From Bolinopsis microptera (lineage: Eukaryota > Ctenophora > Tentaculata > Lobata > Bolinopsidae): a stretch of 64,000 nt of DNA. Positions 22,045 to 34,798 of the stretch are shown here, in pieces. The stretch spans positions 13,678,169 through 13,742,168 of the forward strand of contig NC_087072.1 of assembly GCF_026151205.1 (NCBI RefSeq), in the 5' to 3' direction. The notes below the pieces were generated by a model, which saw only the letters and a list, made by a program, of their open reading frames with translations, searched no databases and had not been told where the DNA came from. Position 1 is the stretch's first letter. Every line of letters begins with the position of its first letter. The position numbers and the translations under genes were made by a program.

Positions 22045-22962
22045 TTAATCTGATTAAAAGCTACAAAAAATTCCAGAAATGAGATGGCTGGTTAACACCT
22101 ACCTTTGGAAAGCTCTGATGAACCTGCCTGTGGAGAAATAAACGCACTTAACTTCACCTCAATTGAGCAATAACTATTTATCGCTTATTACTTCATTTAT
22201 TTTGGATGTACAGTGTGCTTCGTAACTAATTTATTATTACAAAGTTTACTTTCTAATAAGCTAAAACGACAACTAATCTTTCGTTTTACTCCCTACTGTA
22301 CAGGTTTACTCGTCAATCCAGGTATATGAGAATGTGTGAGAATGGTCTTGAAACTCTGAAAAGAGGGAAGCAGTTTTGGGGACGGGGAGATTGAAGCGGG
22401 CGGGCGACTAATGAACCCCCCCCCCCCCCTATTGTAAGCCCCCCGGCTTACAATTGACCCCCCATGCAATTACACTGAGTCAATTGATCTCAGTATAATA
22501 ACATGGGGGTTAATTGTCGGTGGTCAATTGTCGTACTAAGCCTTAGATTGTACCTGCTAATGAGGTGAATATCCCAGATCATAGCTTCACACTTCACAGG
22601 TAGGACTGTATAATGGGGGCCCTGATGTTATAGTGGACATCACTTTCCCCTCCCTTATCTGATTAAAAGATACAAAACAGTCAAGAAATGAGATTGGTTA
22701 AAACCTACCTTTGGAAAGCTCTGATGAACCTGCCCGTGGAGAAATAAACACACTTAACTTCAGCTCAATTGAGCAATAACTGCCTATTTATCGCTTATTA
22801 CTTCATTTATTTTGGATATACAGTGTGCTTCGTAACTAATTATCATTATTATATTATATCAGCGAATGTGAACATCCATTTTAAATTTGTAAGATGCTAT
22901 CTCAATATCATTACTACAGATTATTCCTTTTTTACTAATAACCCCAGCTTCAGCTTAATAGT

Positions 22963-24109
22963 ATGTCAAACATCAAAATTTGTGACGAGGAGGGCTACAG
23001 CTTGATTCCCATTTTTGTAGTAAAAAAGCCAAAATCTACAATAGCTGTTGTCAAGGAATCCTCGACCAACGAGGACTTCCTCGTAGTGATTCTGGGGGAG
23101 GATGGTTATGGGGGACTCCACAGGCTGGAGGTTAAGATTGGGGACCAGCATTTCACGTCCCTTACTTCGTCAGATGATGGTAATCTTCTATTTTTCGGAA
23201 GAGGGCTTACAGAATTTATAAACATAGTATAAAAATAATGATTCTTTCCATTTTGATTTGTCTAATAAACCGATATCGACTGTTATCAGATGATTAGAAC
23301 TACCTTACACTTTAATTGCTAATCAGCCAATTCCAACAGGCCTGCGGGAGCTGAGAAGTAAGTTGACGTTTGGGTGTGAGCTGTTCTGCAGTAAAGTAAA
23401 ACAGGTGAAATGGAGGCAGGGTACCCGAAGTGAGGCAATAGCTGCCTCAATCATCAAAGAAGGGGTAAGTTGAATAATAGATTTACACATTTTAAAGGGC
23501 ACAGATGGTCAAGGAGGAAATAGAATCCCGTGTACTTGGAATTTTGAGATAGCTGCCCAACCCCCTCCCCCTCTTCCGTTTCTCCCCCCCCCCCCCCCCC
23601 CATCCCCATCCCCCGCCCCTTCTGTTTTTAAGCTACGAAAGTTTTAGATGCTTCAATTTGGGCCAAGGTAATGTGACCTATATCTTGATTAGTTTTGATC
23701 AACTTGCATCACGTGGCCCTAGCATGGCCATGGGGTACATATGTTATATGATACATTAATCAGTTAATAAATATTTCTCACCCAGAACACGACACACATA
23801 AATCACCATCTCCGGAAAAAATTGAAGGCAAACCGGGAGCTTCTTGACACCGTCCTTGGACCAGATCCGGTGTATAATGTGATTTCCCCAGTGGAAATAA
23901 TTTGCCCTGTGTGCGGCAAAGTTGTTCAGCTGACACGGACAGGAGGGCTTAGTGCTTTCACGTTGCATTCTCGGAGGAGGCATGCTCACAGTGAGGCCTC
24001 GAGAGAGCTGCTCAGGGCTATTAAGGAAAAAGAACAACTGCAAGTGGATCTTCCGCATATAAAGAGAATTAAACCAGATGCTTACAAGAGCTTCGACATT
24101 GGCTCTTGA
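22963..24109 (+). CDS. Element gene A: zinc-finger-like protein, three exons, 221 aa
   Basis: Proposed exons are 22963-23179, 23340-23464 and 23786-24109 with GT/AG junctions. The first intron is phase 1 and the second phase 0; all three frames connect without stops. The start is ATG 22963, first in frame. The middle exon encodes a basic stretch with SKVKQVKWRQGTRSEA. The last exon carries CPVCGKV followed by LHSRRRHAH, a C-x2-C...H-x4-H zinc-finger-like motif, and ends basic. I do not recognise the family. As the first of three co-oriented core genes it could be a DNA-binding accessory factor; this is inference. The unspliced ORF at 22963-23232 alone would end 18 codons after the proposed donor. 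The splice model is unconfirmed. Confidence 0.55.
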
Positions 24110-25231
24110 TGGTTATAATTGTTTTTTTGAACCTGCTAACAGCGTGCGATTTCATTTGTGTTCATTTCTTTTCATTCATCTTATCGTGTCAATGATAAAT
24201 TATTACCTTTTTCTAATTTTTAGTCATGATCACAGTCGAAGACCGTGATCATGTATTTTTCCGATGCCCTATTTATTGCAGTCTTATACATCATTATAAT
24301 CACGTCACCTCCCGCTTAAACAAACGCTTAAACAAACATGTTATAAACAGTCCCCCTCCGAGGGTCTTAGTGTTAAGTGTTAAAAAGTTAAAATGCAGTC
24401 TTCAGCGTTTCAAAATACAAGATAATAATGATATTACAACAGATAATTACCAATTTATAACATTGTAAATCAATTTTGATGACTAAATTAAAAGATTAAA
24501 GCAACGAAAGTTCTGATTAGTTATTGAATAGTTTTTTTCCGATGCTTTATTAATAATCAATCTGCACCCGAACCGTTAACGGGAATTGTAATGCTAGAAG
24601 TAGCATCCCTTGTAGTCCATTGCTATCTCCTTCAGGAACATGGAAATCTCGTTCCCTATATAACACTACTAGTGTCATATTACTGGTCGTCGTAATCCCA
24701 AGATGGCCCCGTATTGTCTGGAATAATTGTTCTGTCATATTATAAAGTTATAAACTACTAGTAAATTTTGCAATTTGGGCATGTACTAGAATAAAATCAC
24801 GTGTATTTTACTAGTAAATATAAGTTCTAACCAACCTCGAACGTATCAAACGGGGAGACGTTTATAAATTTATGTTCCCCCATGTAAATAAACTCGACAA
24901 CTGTCATGACACGATATCAGACCGCACAAAATTAAAACTGAAAGTATAGTTATTGACTAAGGAAACTGAGGGAAGGCTGTCTCGGATTCTTGGCAGTGAA
25001 ATTATTAAGTTATTATATCATTGACCGATTATTCCCACACATCAATCTTGATCTATATTTTAGAGAGCTCTACAATTTTCAGATTAGATAATTACAAATT
25101 TATTTATGCTCTTATGCTTTGAATCATAAAATTATCATTATCATAAAATTATCATTATATCATAAAATTATCATTATCATTATTCATTGTACAATCACGT
25201 CACCTTTTTCATTCATTAAGTCATAATCAGA
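24110..25231. other. Element spacer between genes A and B
   Basis: AT-rich with no supported gene. Short TCATAAAATTATCATTAT repeats at about 25125-25180 precede gene B. Confidence 0.5.
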
Positions 25232-27465
25232 ATGGCTGAGATTCATGGAGCTAGTGGGACTATCGTAAGAGTCAGAAATCATTCACGGAAGAATGAACAG
25301 GAAAAAGAGACGTACTTGCCATTCAACGCAACAATGTTACACCTAAAAGACGTTATGGGAGTTAGTCACAAAACGGACATCTTCTTGTCTTCCATAGTAA
25401 ATGGGAGAGAGTTCTTTTTGACGGGTGATGCCTCTCTTCAAGGCTTCCTGCTGATGAGCCATTTCGGCGAAGGACTAATCAGCCCCAATTTGAAGTTAAG
25501 ATACAAGAGGAAGCCCAAAACGAATGAGCAAGGTAGCGATCTTCGTCCTAGATTCATTTTCACTTTATCATTCATGCAACATTCACTCACATGACATATA
25601 AATTATATTGTTCAACCACACGAAACGGGTTGAGCAACTTGCAAGTTGTGATTCTAATAATGTAGAATTAACAATTTACAAATCATCAGTCTTAAGTATT
25701 TGAGTTATAAGTATAACAGATATTATATCAGGTGTTGAGACTGAGAGGAGTGCAGAAGCGGAAGGGAATCTGATTGTGGAGGCAGATGTTGAGATGGACG
25801 CTGACGGTAAGTTTCTAATAAATAACAACCGCACTAAACTAGTAAATCAGGGTTTGCGGTAAAACGGGGTTTTGTTTGTTCACATTATTCATATTAAATC
25901 AGGGGTTAATGTATATTGTCTGCTATTCTGTCGATTTAGGAGGGTTACATTTCGCACATGTATTGATGTCAATATGTAATTGTACGTGTAGCGATTTAAA
26001 AATAAAGTGTAGACATCTCACTTGGTTACCAATTGCTAAGTTGTTAGACATCATCAACGTATGGCCGCACCTAGCACTCTAAGAAGACCTTGCCTTTTTC
26101 AGACAGTACAATAGATAATGTGCTCCGGAATTTGCCAAGCGAATCTGACATCAGCTTCCCATCAGGTTATTTACTTTTGTTGGCACTTGTTAGTTGTAGT
26201 ATTAATACCGTAACGAATACATTATACGCCACTATTAATGTCTTTCTCCTTTTCTTGGATCTCCGAAATTATACAGTTATTCGTATAATTGACTTTATAA
26301 TTATGACCAAATGTTTTCAGACGTGTTCGATAGTATTGATCCCATACAGGGTGAGTTATGTACTGTTTTTTTTTGTAATATTTTGTCGAATTGTTCTAAA
26401 TAATTATATTACTATAACACCTTCGCTTCTTTGGGCTCCGCGTGATAATCCCCGACAGCTTGCTAGTATAGAGGGAATTTGCGGCCCGAAGAACCGAAGG
26501 TATTACATTGTATATGCTATAACTGTTGACGCAATTCCGCTTGGAACATGACGTGTAATAGTGTAATGTGATACGTCCGCATGTGTAATATATAGTGCGC
26601 AACTTTTATTTGTTTTGAAAACTTCCCGCCAGCCAGTCTAAGGTGACTCGCCTCTGTGCTGATAATACGCTCGCTTCTCTTGCGGGAAAAATATGAAAAT
26701 AACCAGCTCTCAATGTCCACGAGTTTTAGTGCTGCATATATTTCCCAGAAATAGTTATAGCAGAAAATTCTAGATTGAATATTGGATCTGAATTTATTAA
26801 GTTAAATGGTCTCACCTAGCACTCTAAGTTCTAACAGTGCCTTAACCGTTTCAGACAGTGCAATAGAGGAAATGCTGGGTAGTTTGATTGTGGATTCAGA
26901 TGTTGAGATGGAGGCTGACGGTAAGTTTTTAATTTAACAACCGCACTAAATCCATGAATGAATTAATTAATTAGGTAATTAATTATATAAAAATCAACCT
27001 AATCTGTCAAGCCCTTAAATTAAGCATATCATCAAATATCATCATTTTCACTTTATCATTCATGCAACATTCACTCACATGACATATAAATTCATAGTTG
27101 GTTCGAGAGATATTGTTCCTGACCTGGAACAACCTGCAAAGAGAAGGAAGAATCCTGATGAATCTTCAAGCTCTGTACCAGATGAAGCCATTGCTAGTGG
27201 ATCTTATTATGTGATAAGACTAGAGTCAATTTTCGTACTTGGAAGAGTCGTTTCTTCTAATGCTGTTTGCAATGAAATTGTCGTGCAGTTTTTCAAATCA
27301 ATTGCATTGACTAGCAAGTTACATTTCGAGCCTTGGGGCAAGCCAGAGTCCGAGGTGACTAAAGAGCAGCTATTAAGTATTTGCCCCATGCCAGAAGTAT
27401 CCCAGGGACGCCGATACAAATTGATCTTCAAAGCCGGCGACCTCCCTAGAACTGACCTAAAGTGA
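25232..27465 (+). CDS. Element gene B: acidic nuclear-type protein, six exons, 300 aa
   Basis: Exons 25232-25532, 25732-25806, 26103-26165, 26321-26350, 26855-26920 and 27098-27465. All five introns are phase 1, and all exons join in frame, including a 30 bp microexon. The N-terminal exon (about 100 aa) has a globular pattern ending in KLRYKRKPK. The middle exons are short and acidic; exons 2 and 5 are similar to each other (EADVEMDAD and DSDVEMEAD). The final exon has a basic patch AKRRKNP, a possible nuclear signal, then a beta-rich region with EPWGKPESEV and SQGRRYKLIF. No family recognised. A duplicated intronic sequence (25555-25602 and 27044-27091) supports internal duplication of this gene. 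Its role within the element is unknown. Confidence 0.6.
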
Positions 27466-27514
27466 TTCTATGTAACTTACTGTAACTGTCTGGAAGTCCG
27501 GAACTATTCGTCTG

Positions 27515-27931
27515 CTAACTGTGACAACAAACTTGAAAGCCTTCTAACTCTAATTCTTTTCCTTGAAAAGCCATACTTACAACCGTGCAGTTTGTTTCGT
27601 TGAAACACAGAACATCAAATTTTAGGTGCTGTTCAATTTCATCACGTATATTAGAGATTGCTTTGCTCAAAGATCGAATATTAAGAGATTGTACTTTAAA
27701 TTGATAAGGCCTACTCGTGTTGATTTGCCGTGGTTCGTAGTATTTACAGCTATTTAGTACATCTGAGCAGTTATCCCATGGATTAAAGTTTAAGTCATTG
27801 TTTTCTTCAAAAGTATTACCTATATAATTAGAGTCATGGTTTCTATGGTATGGGTTAAATTTTGCGCTATTCTCGTATTTACCGTGTACGGTGTATAATT
27901 GTCTAGGTGATACCTCGAAACCAGGAAACAA
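27515..27931 (-). pseudogene. LINE fragment: start of an APE-type endonuclease
   Basis: 138 open codons containing VQSLNIRSLSKAISN and FDVLCFNETNC, matching the first beta strand and the N-E-T motif of LINE apurinic endonucleases. No reverse transcriptase follows. It sits between genes B and C, antisense to them. Confidence 0.65.
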
Positions 27932-28151
27932 TTCACGTGTGCAGCTTTTGCATCCAAACGGCTACATTACAATGAGTTTATTTAAAATTTAAAATAGTAT
28001 ATTATGTCTTTTACTGTTTTTAAAAACCAATGAGAAAATCTTAAACTCTGCAGATTGAGATTTGGCTTTTTGATTGGCATATTCTGCCTATATTAAAGCA
28101 AAATCTGTATGCTTGCGAAAGTCGGTACCCCACACAGCGTACAATGTTGCA

Positions 28152-28201
28152 AAATGTCGGCAAATGTCGACGTGGCGACATTTGGCGACATTTGTCGACA
28201 T
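28152..28201. promoter_or_regulatory. Inverted AAATGTCG / CGACATTT repeats upstream of gene C
   Basis: Two AAATGTCG copies followed by two CGACATTT copies form a compact inverted array about 90 bp upstream of the gene C start. It could form a hairpin or bind a dimeric factor; function is inferred. Confidence 0.35.
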
Positions 28202-28283
28202 TATAAGGAACATGATGCCTAATTTTGCGGGGCTTAGAATTCTGTTGCCGTATACCCGTAATTCATTTTAACATTTCAACAGG

Positions 28284-31200
28284 ATGGAATTTGGGTCGGA
28301 TGGGGCAACGACAAAACAACTTCGGGATATCATCAAGGATGAGAATTGCTGGAGTACTGAATGCACATCAGCACTGTCTCCGCTCCAGATATTCTGCTAT
28401 GATAGACTACAGCACACATTGCAGTCATTTATACCTGGATTTGATGTTTTGGTTAACCCTATAACCGCATTCTGTTATGGAATGAACTGTGCAGCGAAAA
28501 ATCGATGCATTTCTCTTCATCGGCTTAATGATATATCAAGGTTTACATCTCATGTATCAGGACATCAGGACTCATGGTCAAAATCAGTCATTGTTCGACT
28601 GGCTTTTGTGGAAAAGGGTGATTATTTTACTGAAAAGTCGGTAATAAATAGCTGGGAGCCAATACCTTCAGTATCAGCGGTTGTGAACGATTGTAGGCAC
28701 ATGATGTTTGAGAGGGATCTCTCCGTGCACTATCTTTCGCACTGGAAGTCAATAATATACAATAATGGTGTAATAGAACAGAGCTCTATACTCTACCAAA
28801 GTGACGATGCTCTGGTCGAAGATATTTTGTCATACCCTAAAAAAATACCAAATTGGGGCAAATGGCAAGCTATCAAATCATGGGCTGTTAAGTTCTACAA
28901 CTCCGTTTCAGAAGGCCAATACGGTCTTTTTTCAGGGGAACGTAGGAAGCGTAAAGGGACTTCTATCGAGGAACTTGAGAAATATACAAGAACGATTAAC
29001 CATATTACACCTGGATACACTACAGTAAGCTCGTGGCAACCCCCAGTCACCGTAGAGAGTGGTTGTCATCCGAATGTTATCTTGGCACATATACAGGTCT
29101 TAGAGAATAGAACAGATGCTATAATGGTAAAATCGGAAAAGTCAATGAGGTACCCTGTTGTTGTTTGTTATGACGGTCAAGACTTAAATCAGGGAGCATT
29201 CTCTGTAAAGAGGAAAAGCGATGGTAAACTATTTCTCTGTGGTCTCCAGAAGATGATGTCCGCAGAGGATATCAGTGAAATAGGGCTCGAAAATTTCCGC
29301 CACTACTTATCAGAGGAAACCTCTTTTGTTTCTGAGGCAAAAGAATATCGGGCTTATGATTTAGCGGGTATATTGTCCTCGAATGTTGCAACATACTACA
29401 GGAGCGCTGCTGAAAAAAATCAACAGATAACTGATGAGGTTAATAGTGTTGTTGATGGGGTGACTAGTTGTAAAACTTGTATCTTATCTGGTGTCCCTTG
29501 CATCTACAGCGATGTTCTCGGGGAATGTGATGCTTGTGCAAGTGGCTGTGGTCCTTGTGTGTCACTGGTGGTTGTGTCTGTTTTTTCTGACATGGCAGCA
29601 ACTCAAGTTGCGTCATCGAAAACAAATCAAAACGTTGTAAAGTCAGTCGAGGCAGTTAATTCAACATACTATCATCGTTCATCATTTGCGTATGGATTTG
29701 GACTTTTGCATGTTGTTAAAAACATCATCAATCACCAAAGAAATCAAGTCATGACTGATACTTATGGAAACTGTATCCATATTGGCATTTTGATAAGTCT
29801 GTGGTCACAGAAGACTGATATCGGTGCAAAGTTAAGGAAACTCCTTTCCCCCCGTGTGATGTATGGAAAAGATCGCCAAGACGACAACAGCAGCTTCAGT
29901 TTGTGCTCTTCCGATGTGCTTGATACTTTGAATGTGTACAACAGATCAAGCTTGTACGTTGTACATAGATTTCCAGAAACACTATTTAGTCACAAAAAAG
30001 ATGCACTCAATCACCATGAGATTAAAGCAATATCATCTTTCATCTGGCATCCTCGGCTTGAGTTATTCTATATTGCAGATAGCTTTACATCTTCCATTTG
30101 GGTTTGTAAGAACAGTTCAATAATGAAATTACAGAAGTTGGACCCCCTCGTTAACAATAAACGCATTCTATCCTGTGTCCAATCTATTTCTGGGATGTGT
30201 TTTTTCTCATTGGATGGCAGAGATTGCTTGATATTTTGTGATAGTAAAGCGAATACTGTCAGGATGATTCTTGTGAAGTCCGGCCCGAAAGGTGTGAATC
30301 GGCTTCACACATTAATCCAAACTGAAAGTCCTAGTTTTGTTGCCACATCATCTTGTTACACAAACATAGTTGTATATTCACAAACCACCCGTATAATGAA
30401 ATTGTACGGAATACAATCAACCAAAGGAAAGTCCCCATCAGTGGAGAATATGAGCAGTAATTTGTGTATCCAACTTGAAGGAGAGGACTATGTAGCGGCT
30501 ATAAACTTTGTCGACTGCTCTCAACATATTTCTATGGTCGTTATTAGCGGAAAAGGAAATATTGTTTTCGTACAGTGGAACATACATGATGATATCTGTG
30601 TTAAATGGACCATAAATATCAGTGATTTAGTGCCCGAATCCGTATCACATTCTTTGGTGACTTTCAATGCAGCATACCAGCAGTTGTGGGCAATCCAAGT
30701 TTCAAAATCCGACCAAAAATCACTTGAGGTTAGAAGCTGGGATATCGATGCGCATGGGCTAAATTCATCACCTCTAGCCAACTTCGGTCTAAAATCCGCA
30801 AAGTTACCTGATGGGTCAGAGGAATGTTCTTACGTCGTAACTAAGAAGAGCACCTTATATCTCATCACTAAAAACAATGTGATATTTGAGGTTGGTAATT
30901 TAAAGTTTGTTATAAGTTACCTCGAAAACTGTTCTCATATCTATAAGGCTGTGGGCTATATACCAAGGGGCACGAAAGCTGCTGATGCTGTTAAAGCTAA
31001 TGTCGAAGAAGCAAAGGAAACACTCACAAAGGCGGTCACCTTCTTCAACAGTCTATTAGAGATGAAGAGAATAGTCAATAACAACGTGAAGGCTATCCGA
31101 TCACAGCATGGATGTGTCTACTATCAAACCATCGATTGTCTAAGTTCATCAATAGACAGTATGAACATAGTTATTGAACGTTGCAAGCTTCTTCAAGCTT

Positions 31201-31989
31201 GCAACTTGCACCATTTAAAGCCACACACTATCTTTAATGAAGCAATGATCGAACATGCTTTTGGGAAGTCAACCTCGTCAAGATCTACTTTCAATAAAAG
31301 CATGGCGGAATATGTTGCTAGCAAAAGAAAAAACGAGACTGATGTGTTTTATAAAGTTTGTAAAAACCCCTGGATTCAGCAATCCTAATGTGTATCGCAA
31401 ACGATACTGTGAACCACCCACAACCAGCCTTTCTGTAAGTGAAGTACAGCAAGTTTTGAAATCGGTGAAGATCGCACCTGATAAAACCTTCACTTTGATG
31501 TCTCTATCCGACACAAATGCAGATAATGAAGTAACTTGCATTAAGGGGGCAGTCAAGATCGCCAGTGCTCAACCTCGACAACGGAACAGAGTGAAGTGGC
31601 AGGAAACAGCCGGATTTAAACCTGTGCTTCTAGTGTCAAAGCCGGATGTCGGTATATCATTCATCTTTAAAGAGAATGATATAATCCCCATAGTAAATAA
31701 AAACTTCGGCTCGGTTCAGTTTGTGCACATCTCTTCGAATGTATCCTTGAATGACTTCTTACATTTTCGGTGTTGTGTAGGTAATGCGATGGATCCAAAA
31801 ACGGGTGAAATCGACTCCACTGAGTTTGTGATTACCGAAGTGAAGACAGTTGTAAATGAAGACGCTATAGTTGTTGACAAAACCGGAAAATATTTTGTTT
31901 TGAACTATACCGAGTCCCTGATGGTAGGCTCGAACTGTAAATTGCCTTCAGAATTTGTGGAATCTGTTGAAGCCTCAATTGAAGCATAG
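28284..31989 (+). CDS. Element gene C: putative transposase-like protein with propeller-like region, one frame break
   Basis: ATG 28284 opens 1034 codons to TAA 31386-31388. A second frame, open from 31255 to TAG 31989, continues the protein; one extra base in the AAAAACCCC run near 31362-31370 would join them. Residues about 290-540 hold an Asp in YDGQDLNQGA (near 296), a Cys-rich insert (396-430), SDMAAT (D436), FGLLHVVKN (H476) and KDRQDD (530-534). That order, acidic residues with an H-x2-K-N helix, recalls RNase H-fold transposases such as P/THAP9, but this is inference. About 580-870 looks like beta-propeller repeats (FIWHPRLELFYIADS; SLDGRDCLIFCDS). About 905-950 is helical. The tail after the break has RVKWQETAGFKPVLLVSK and YFVLNYTES. 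A CAACAG acceptor just before the ATG suggests an upstream 5' exon. Family not recognised. Confidence 0.7.
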
Positions 31990-32862
31990 ACAATAGACAT
32001 CTGTCGTAGACCTTAATAATTATTGATAATTGTTTAGGGGTAAAATTTGTTTCTTTTCGGGTAAATATTTAGTCGAGCTAAATTATGCATGATTCGATTA
32101 ATATCTGATCATAGCACTTCTCTTAAAATAGCACTTATTATACTCGTAACGACGTTCCGTTGTCAGAGCCAAAAAGTCCGATCTATTTATAAGTTTTTGG
32201 TTAATTATTAAATTAAGTTCACATGCTGATAGCTTTTATCTTTTGATGAGCTCTTTAGCTGTGATAGGTTTATATGTTTACCGTTTATAAACTGTAGGTC
32301 AGAATCGCTTAACGAGGATTTATCAGTCATATGATAGTACAATAGTCAATAATGATGTAATGTTATTCGACTGTCAAAAGGTATTTTGTTTTGAACTATA
32401 CCGAGTACCTGATGGTAGGCTCGAACTATAAATTGCCTTCAGAATTTGTGGAATCTGTTGAAGTCTCAATTGAAGCATAGACATCTGTCGTAGACCTTAA
32501 TAATTATTGATAATTTTTTAGGGGTAAAATGTTGTTCTTTTCGGGTAAATATTTAGTCGAGCTAAATTATGCATGATTCGATTAATATCTGATCATAGAA
32601 CTTCTCTTAAAATAGCACTTATTATACTCGTAACGACGTTCCGTTGTCAGAGCCAAAAAGTCTGATCTATTTATAAGTTTTTGGTTAATTATTAAACTAA
32701 GTTCAGATGCTGATAGCTTTTATCTTCTGATGAGCTCTTTAGCTGTGATAGGTTTATATGTTTACCGTTTATAAACTGTAAATCAGAATCGCTTTTAACG
32801 AGGATTTATCAGTCATACGATAGTACAATAATGATGTAATGTTATTCGACTGTCAAAAGGTT
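31893..32862. repeat. Tandem duplication of the gene C 3' end, about 488 bp unit
   Basis: 31893-32380 and 32381-32862 are adjacent direct copies, roughly 95 percent alike by eye. Each begins in the last codons of gene C (TATTTTGTTTTGAACTATAC) and continues into 3' flank ending TCGACTGTCAAAAGG. The second copy has the same final codons and stop but no upstream gene. Confidence 0.85.
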
Positions 32863-34031
32863 CCTTTTATCCTTTTATCGTAATTTTACTTTATACGGAT
32901 ACACGAACCTGTCTTTCACTGCTTCCAAATCCGGCCAAACGAGGAATTGAATTGTACTTTGTAGATTCGTCTCGTTATTGAGGCATACTATTTGTTTTGT
33001 ATTTTATAATAAGAATCTTCAGATCATATATCATATTCATAATATCACTGATTCATAATCACCGATCACTCACCAATCCCATTACACAGTTCTGCATGTA
33101 ACAATAATTGGGTTCACAATCCACTGACCACTTCCCGAGATATATACTCTTAACTCATCAAACTAGAGTAACGTAAGTTTAGCTGCACTCATGTTCCCCC
33201 TAACTCTTTCCAGTCTGCTTTTGTAAAATTTCTGTTAAAAGATGATGTTTCCAATTTTCTACTCAATTATAATTTTACCTATTATAAGTCTAATATATAT
33301 TCATATTGCAGGTGAGGACAAATCAATAGTTTTGCACGCCTATACAGTATACATGACCTGCACATATATCCTCCGTTATTGAACGGCTTGCGTCAAGGCG
33401 TAACAGATTTGCTGGGCACTGCATGAGAGCTTCTGACCAAGTTATCTCCTCTATCCTCCCCTGGCGACTTACCCAGTCCGGCCGTGGAACTGTGGAAGGA
33501 GACCACTTACCTTCCTGGACGTAGTAGCTCGTGACACTGGGCTCCAGTTGGACGACCTTCGAACTGTTATGTGCGATCAAGACGTGTGGAGGCAGACAGT
33601 GAATGGGAGTTCGATCGAGGATCGCCGAAAGTAAGTAAGTTGTTCAATCCCCCAGTACCTTTATTATTATAATTACCCTCCTAGGCTCCTACATCCTACC
33701 CGTTTTTGATGCTGTAATCTTCCCGTCCCCAACTTGTCACTATATGGTGCTGTCACTATATAGTGCGTTTTTTACACTATATGGTGACAAAGATCAGCTG
33801 TCATTATAAAGTGCTTGTCACTATATAGTGTTGTCACTATATAGTGCGATTACCCCCAAAACCGCTAATTCCCTCTTTTCATAGTTTCAGGACCGTTCTA
33901 ATACATACTCCTATACCTGAATTGACGAGTAATCCAGTACAGTAGGAAAGTTAACTTTGTAGCTTTTCAGAAAGTTAACTTTGTAGCTTTTTAGAAAGTT
34001 CGGAGTAATCACTCAGGTATAGTATCTCACA
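32863..34031. other. Element right spacer with palindrome cluster
   Basis: No supported gene. Three perfect CACTATATAGTG palindromes (33754-33765, 33819-33830, 33835-33846) and two CACTATATGGTG variants lie within about 110 bp close to the inner edge of the right TIR. Confidence 0.6.
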
Positions 34032-34798
34032 ACGAAGCCCAATCTACATCCAAAATAAATGAAGTTATAAGCAATAAATAGGCAGTTATTGCTCAATTGA
34101 GCTGAAGTTAAGTGTGTTTATTTCTCCACGGGCTAGTCCATCGGAGCTTTCCCAAGGTAGGTTTTAACCAATCTCATTTCTTGACTGTTTTGTATCCTTT
34201 AATCAGATAAGGGAGGGGAAAGTGATGTCCACTATAACATCATGGCCCCCATTATACAGTCCTACCTGTGAAGCTATGATCTGGGATATTCACCTCATTA
34301 GCAGGTACAATCTAGGGCTTAGTACGACAATTAACCCCCATGTTATTATACTGAGATCAATTGACTCAGTGTAATTGCATGGGGGGTCAATTGTAAGCCG
34401 GGGGGCTTACAATAGGGGGGGGGGGGGTTCATTTGTCGCCCGCCCGCTTCAATCTCCCCGTCCCCAAAACTGCTTCCCTCTTTTCAGAGTTTCAAGACCA
34501 TTCTCACACATTCTCATATACCTGGATTGACGAGTAAACCAGTACAGTAGGGAGTAAAACGAAAGATTAGTTGTCGTTTTAGCTTATTAGAAAGTAAACT
34601 TTGTAATAATAAATTAGTTACGAAGCACACTGTACATCCAAAATAAATGAAGTAATAAGCGATAAATAGTTATTGCTCAATTGAGGTGAAGTTAAGTGTG
34701 TTTATTTCTCCACGGGCAGGTTCATCAGAGCTTTCCAAAGGTAGGTTTTAACCAGCCATCTCATTTCTGGAATTTTTTGTAGCTTTTAATCAGATTAA

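Larger units (their letters stand above)
20327..22838. repeat. Left long terminal inverted repeat
   Basis: About 2.5 kb, inverted copy of 34032-36504. From outside in: subterminal 38 bp repeats, a poly-C tract (21010-21045), a partial MITE, a tRNA-like sequence, a complete MITE, and an inner section containing the palindrome ATTGTAAGCC/GGCTTACAAT (about 22431-22454). Confidence 0.85.

Noticed and set aside
26090..26551. 153-codon ORF
   Set aside because: It reads through gene B exons 3 and 4 into introns with no splice logic; the exon chain in gene B explains the region better.
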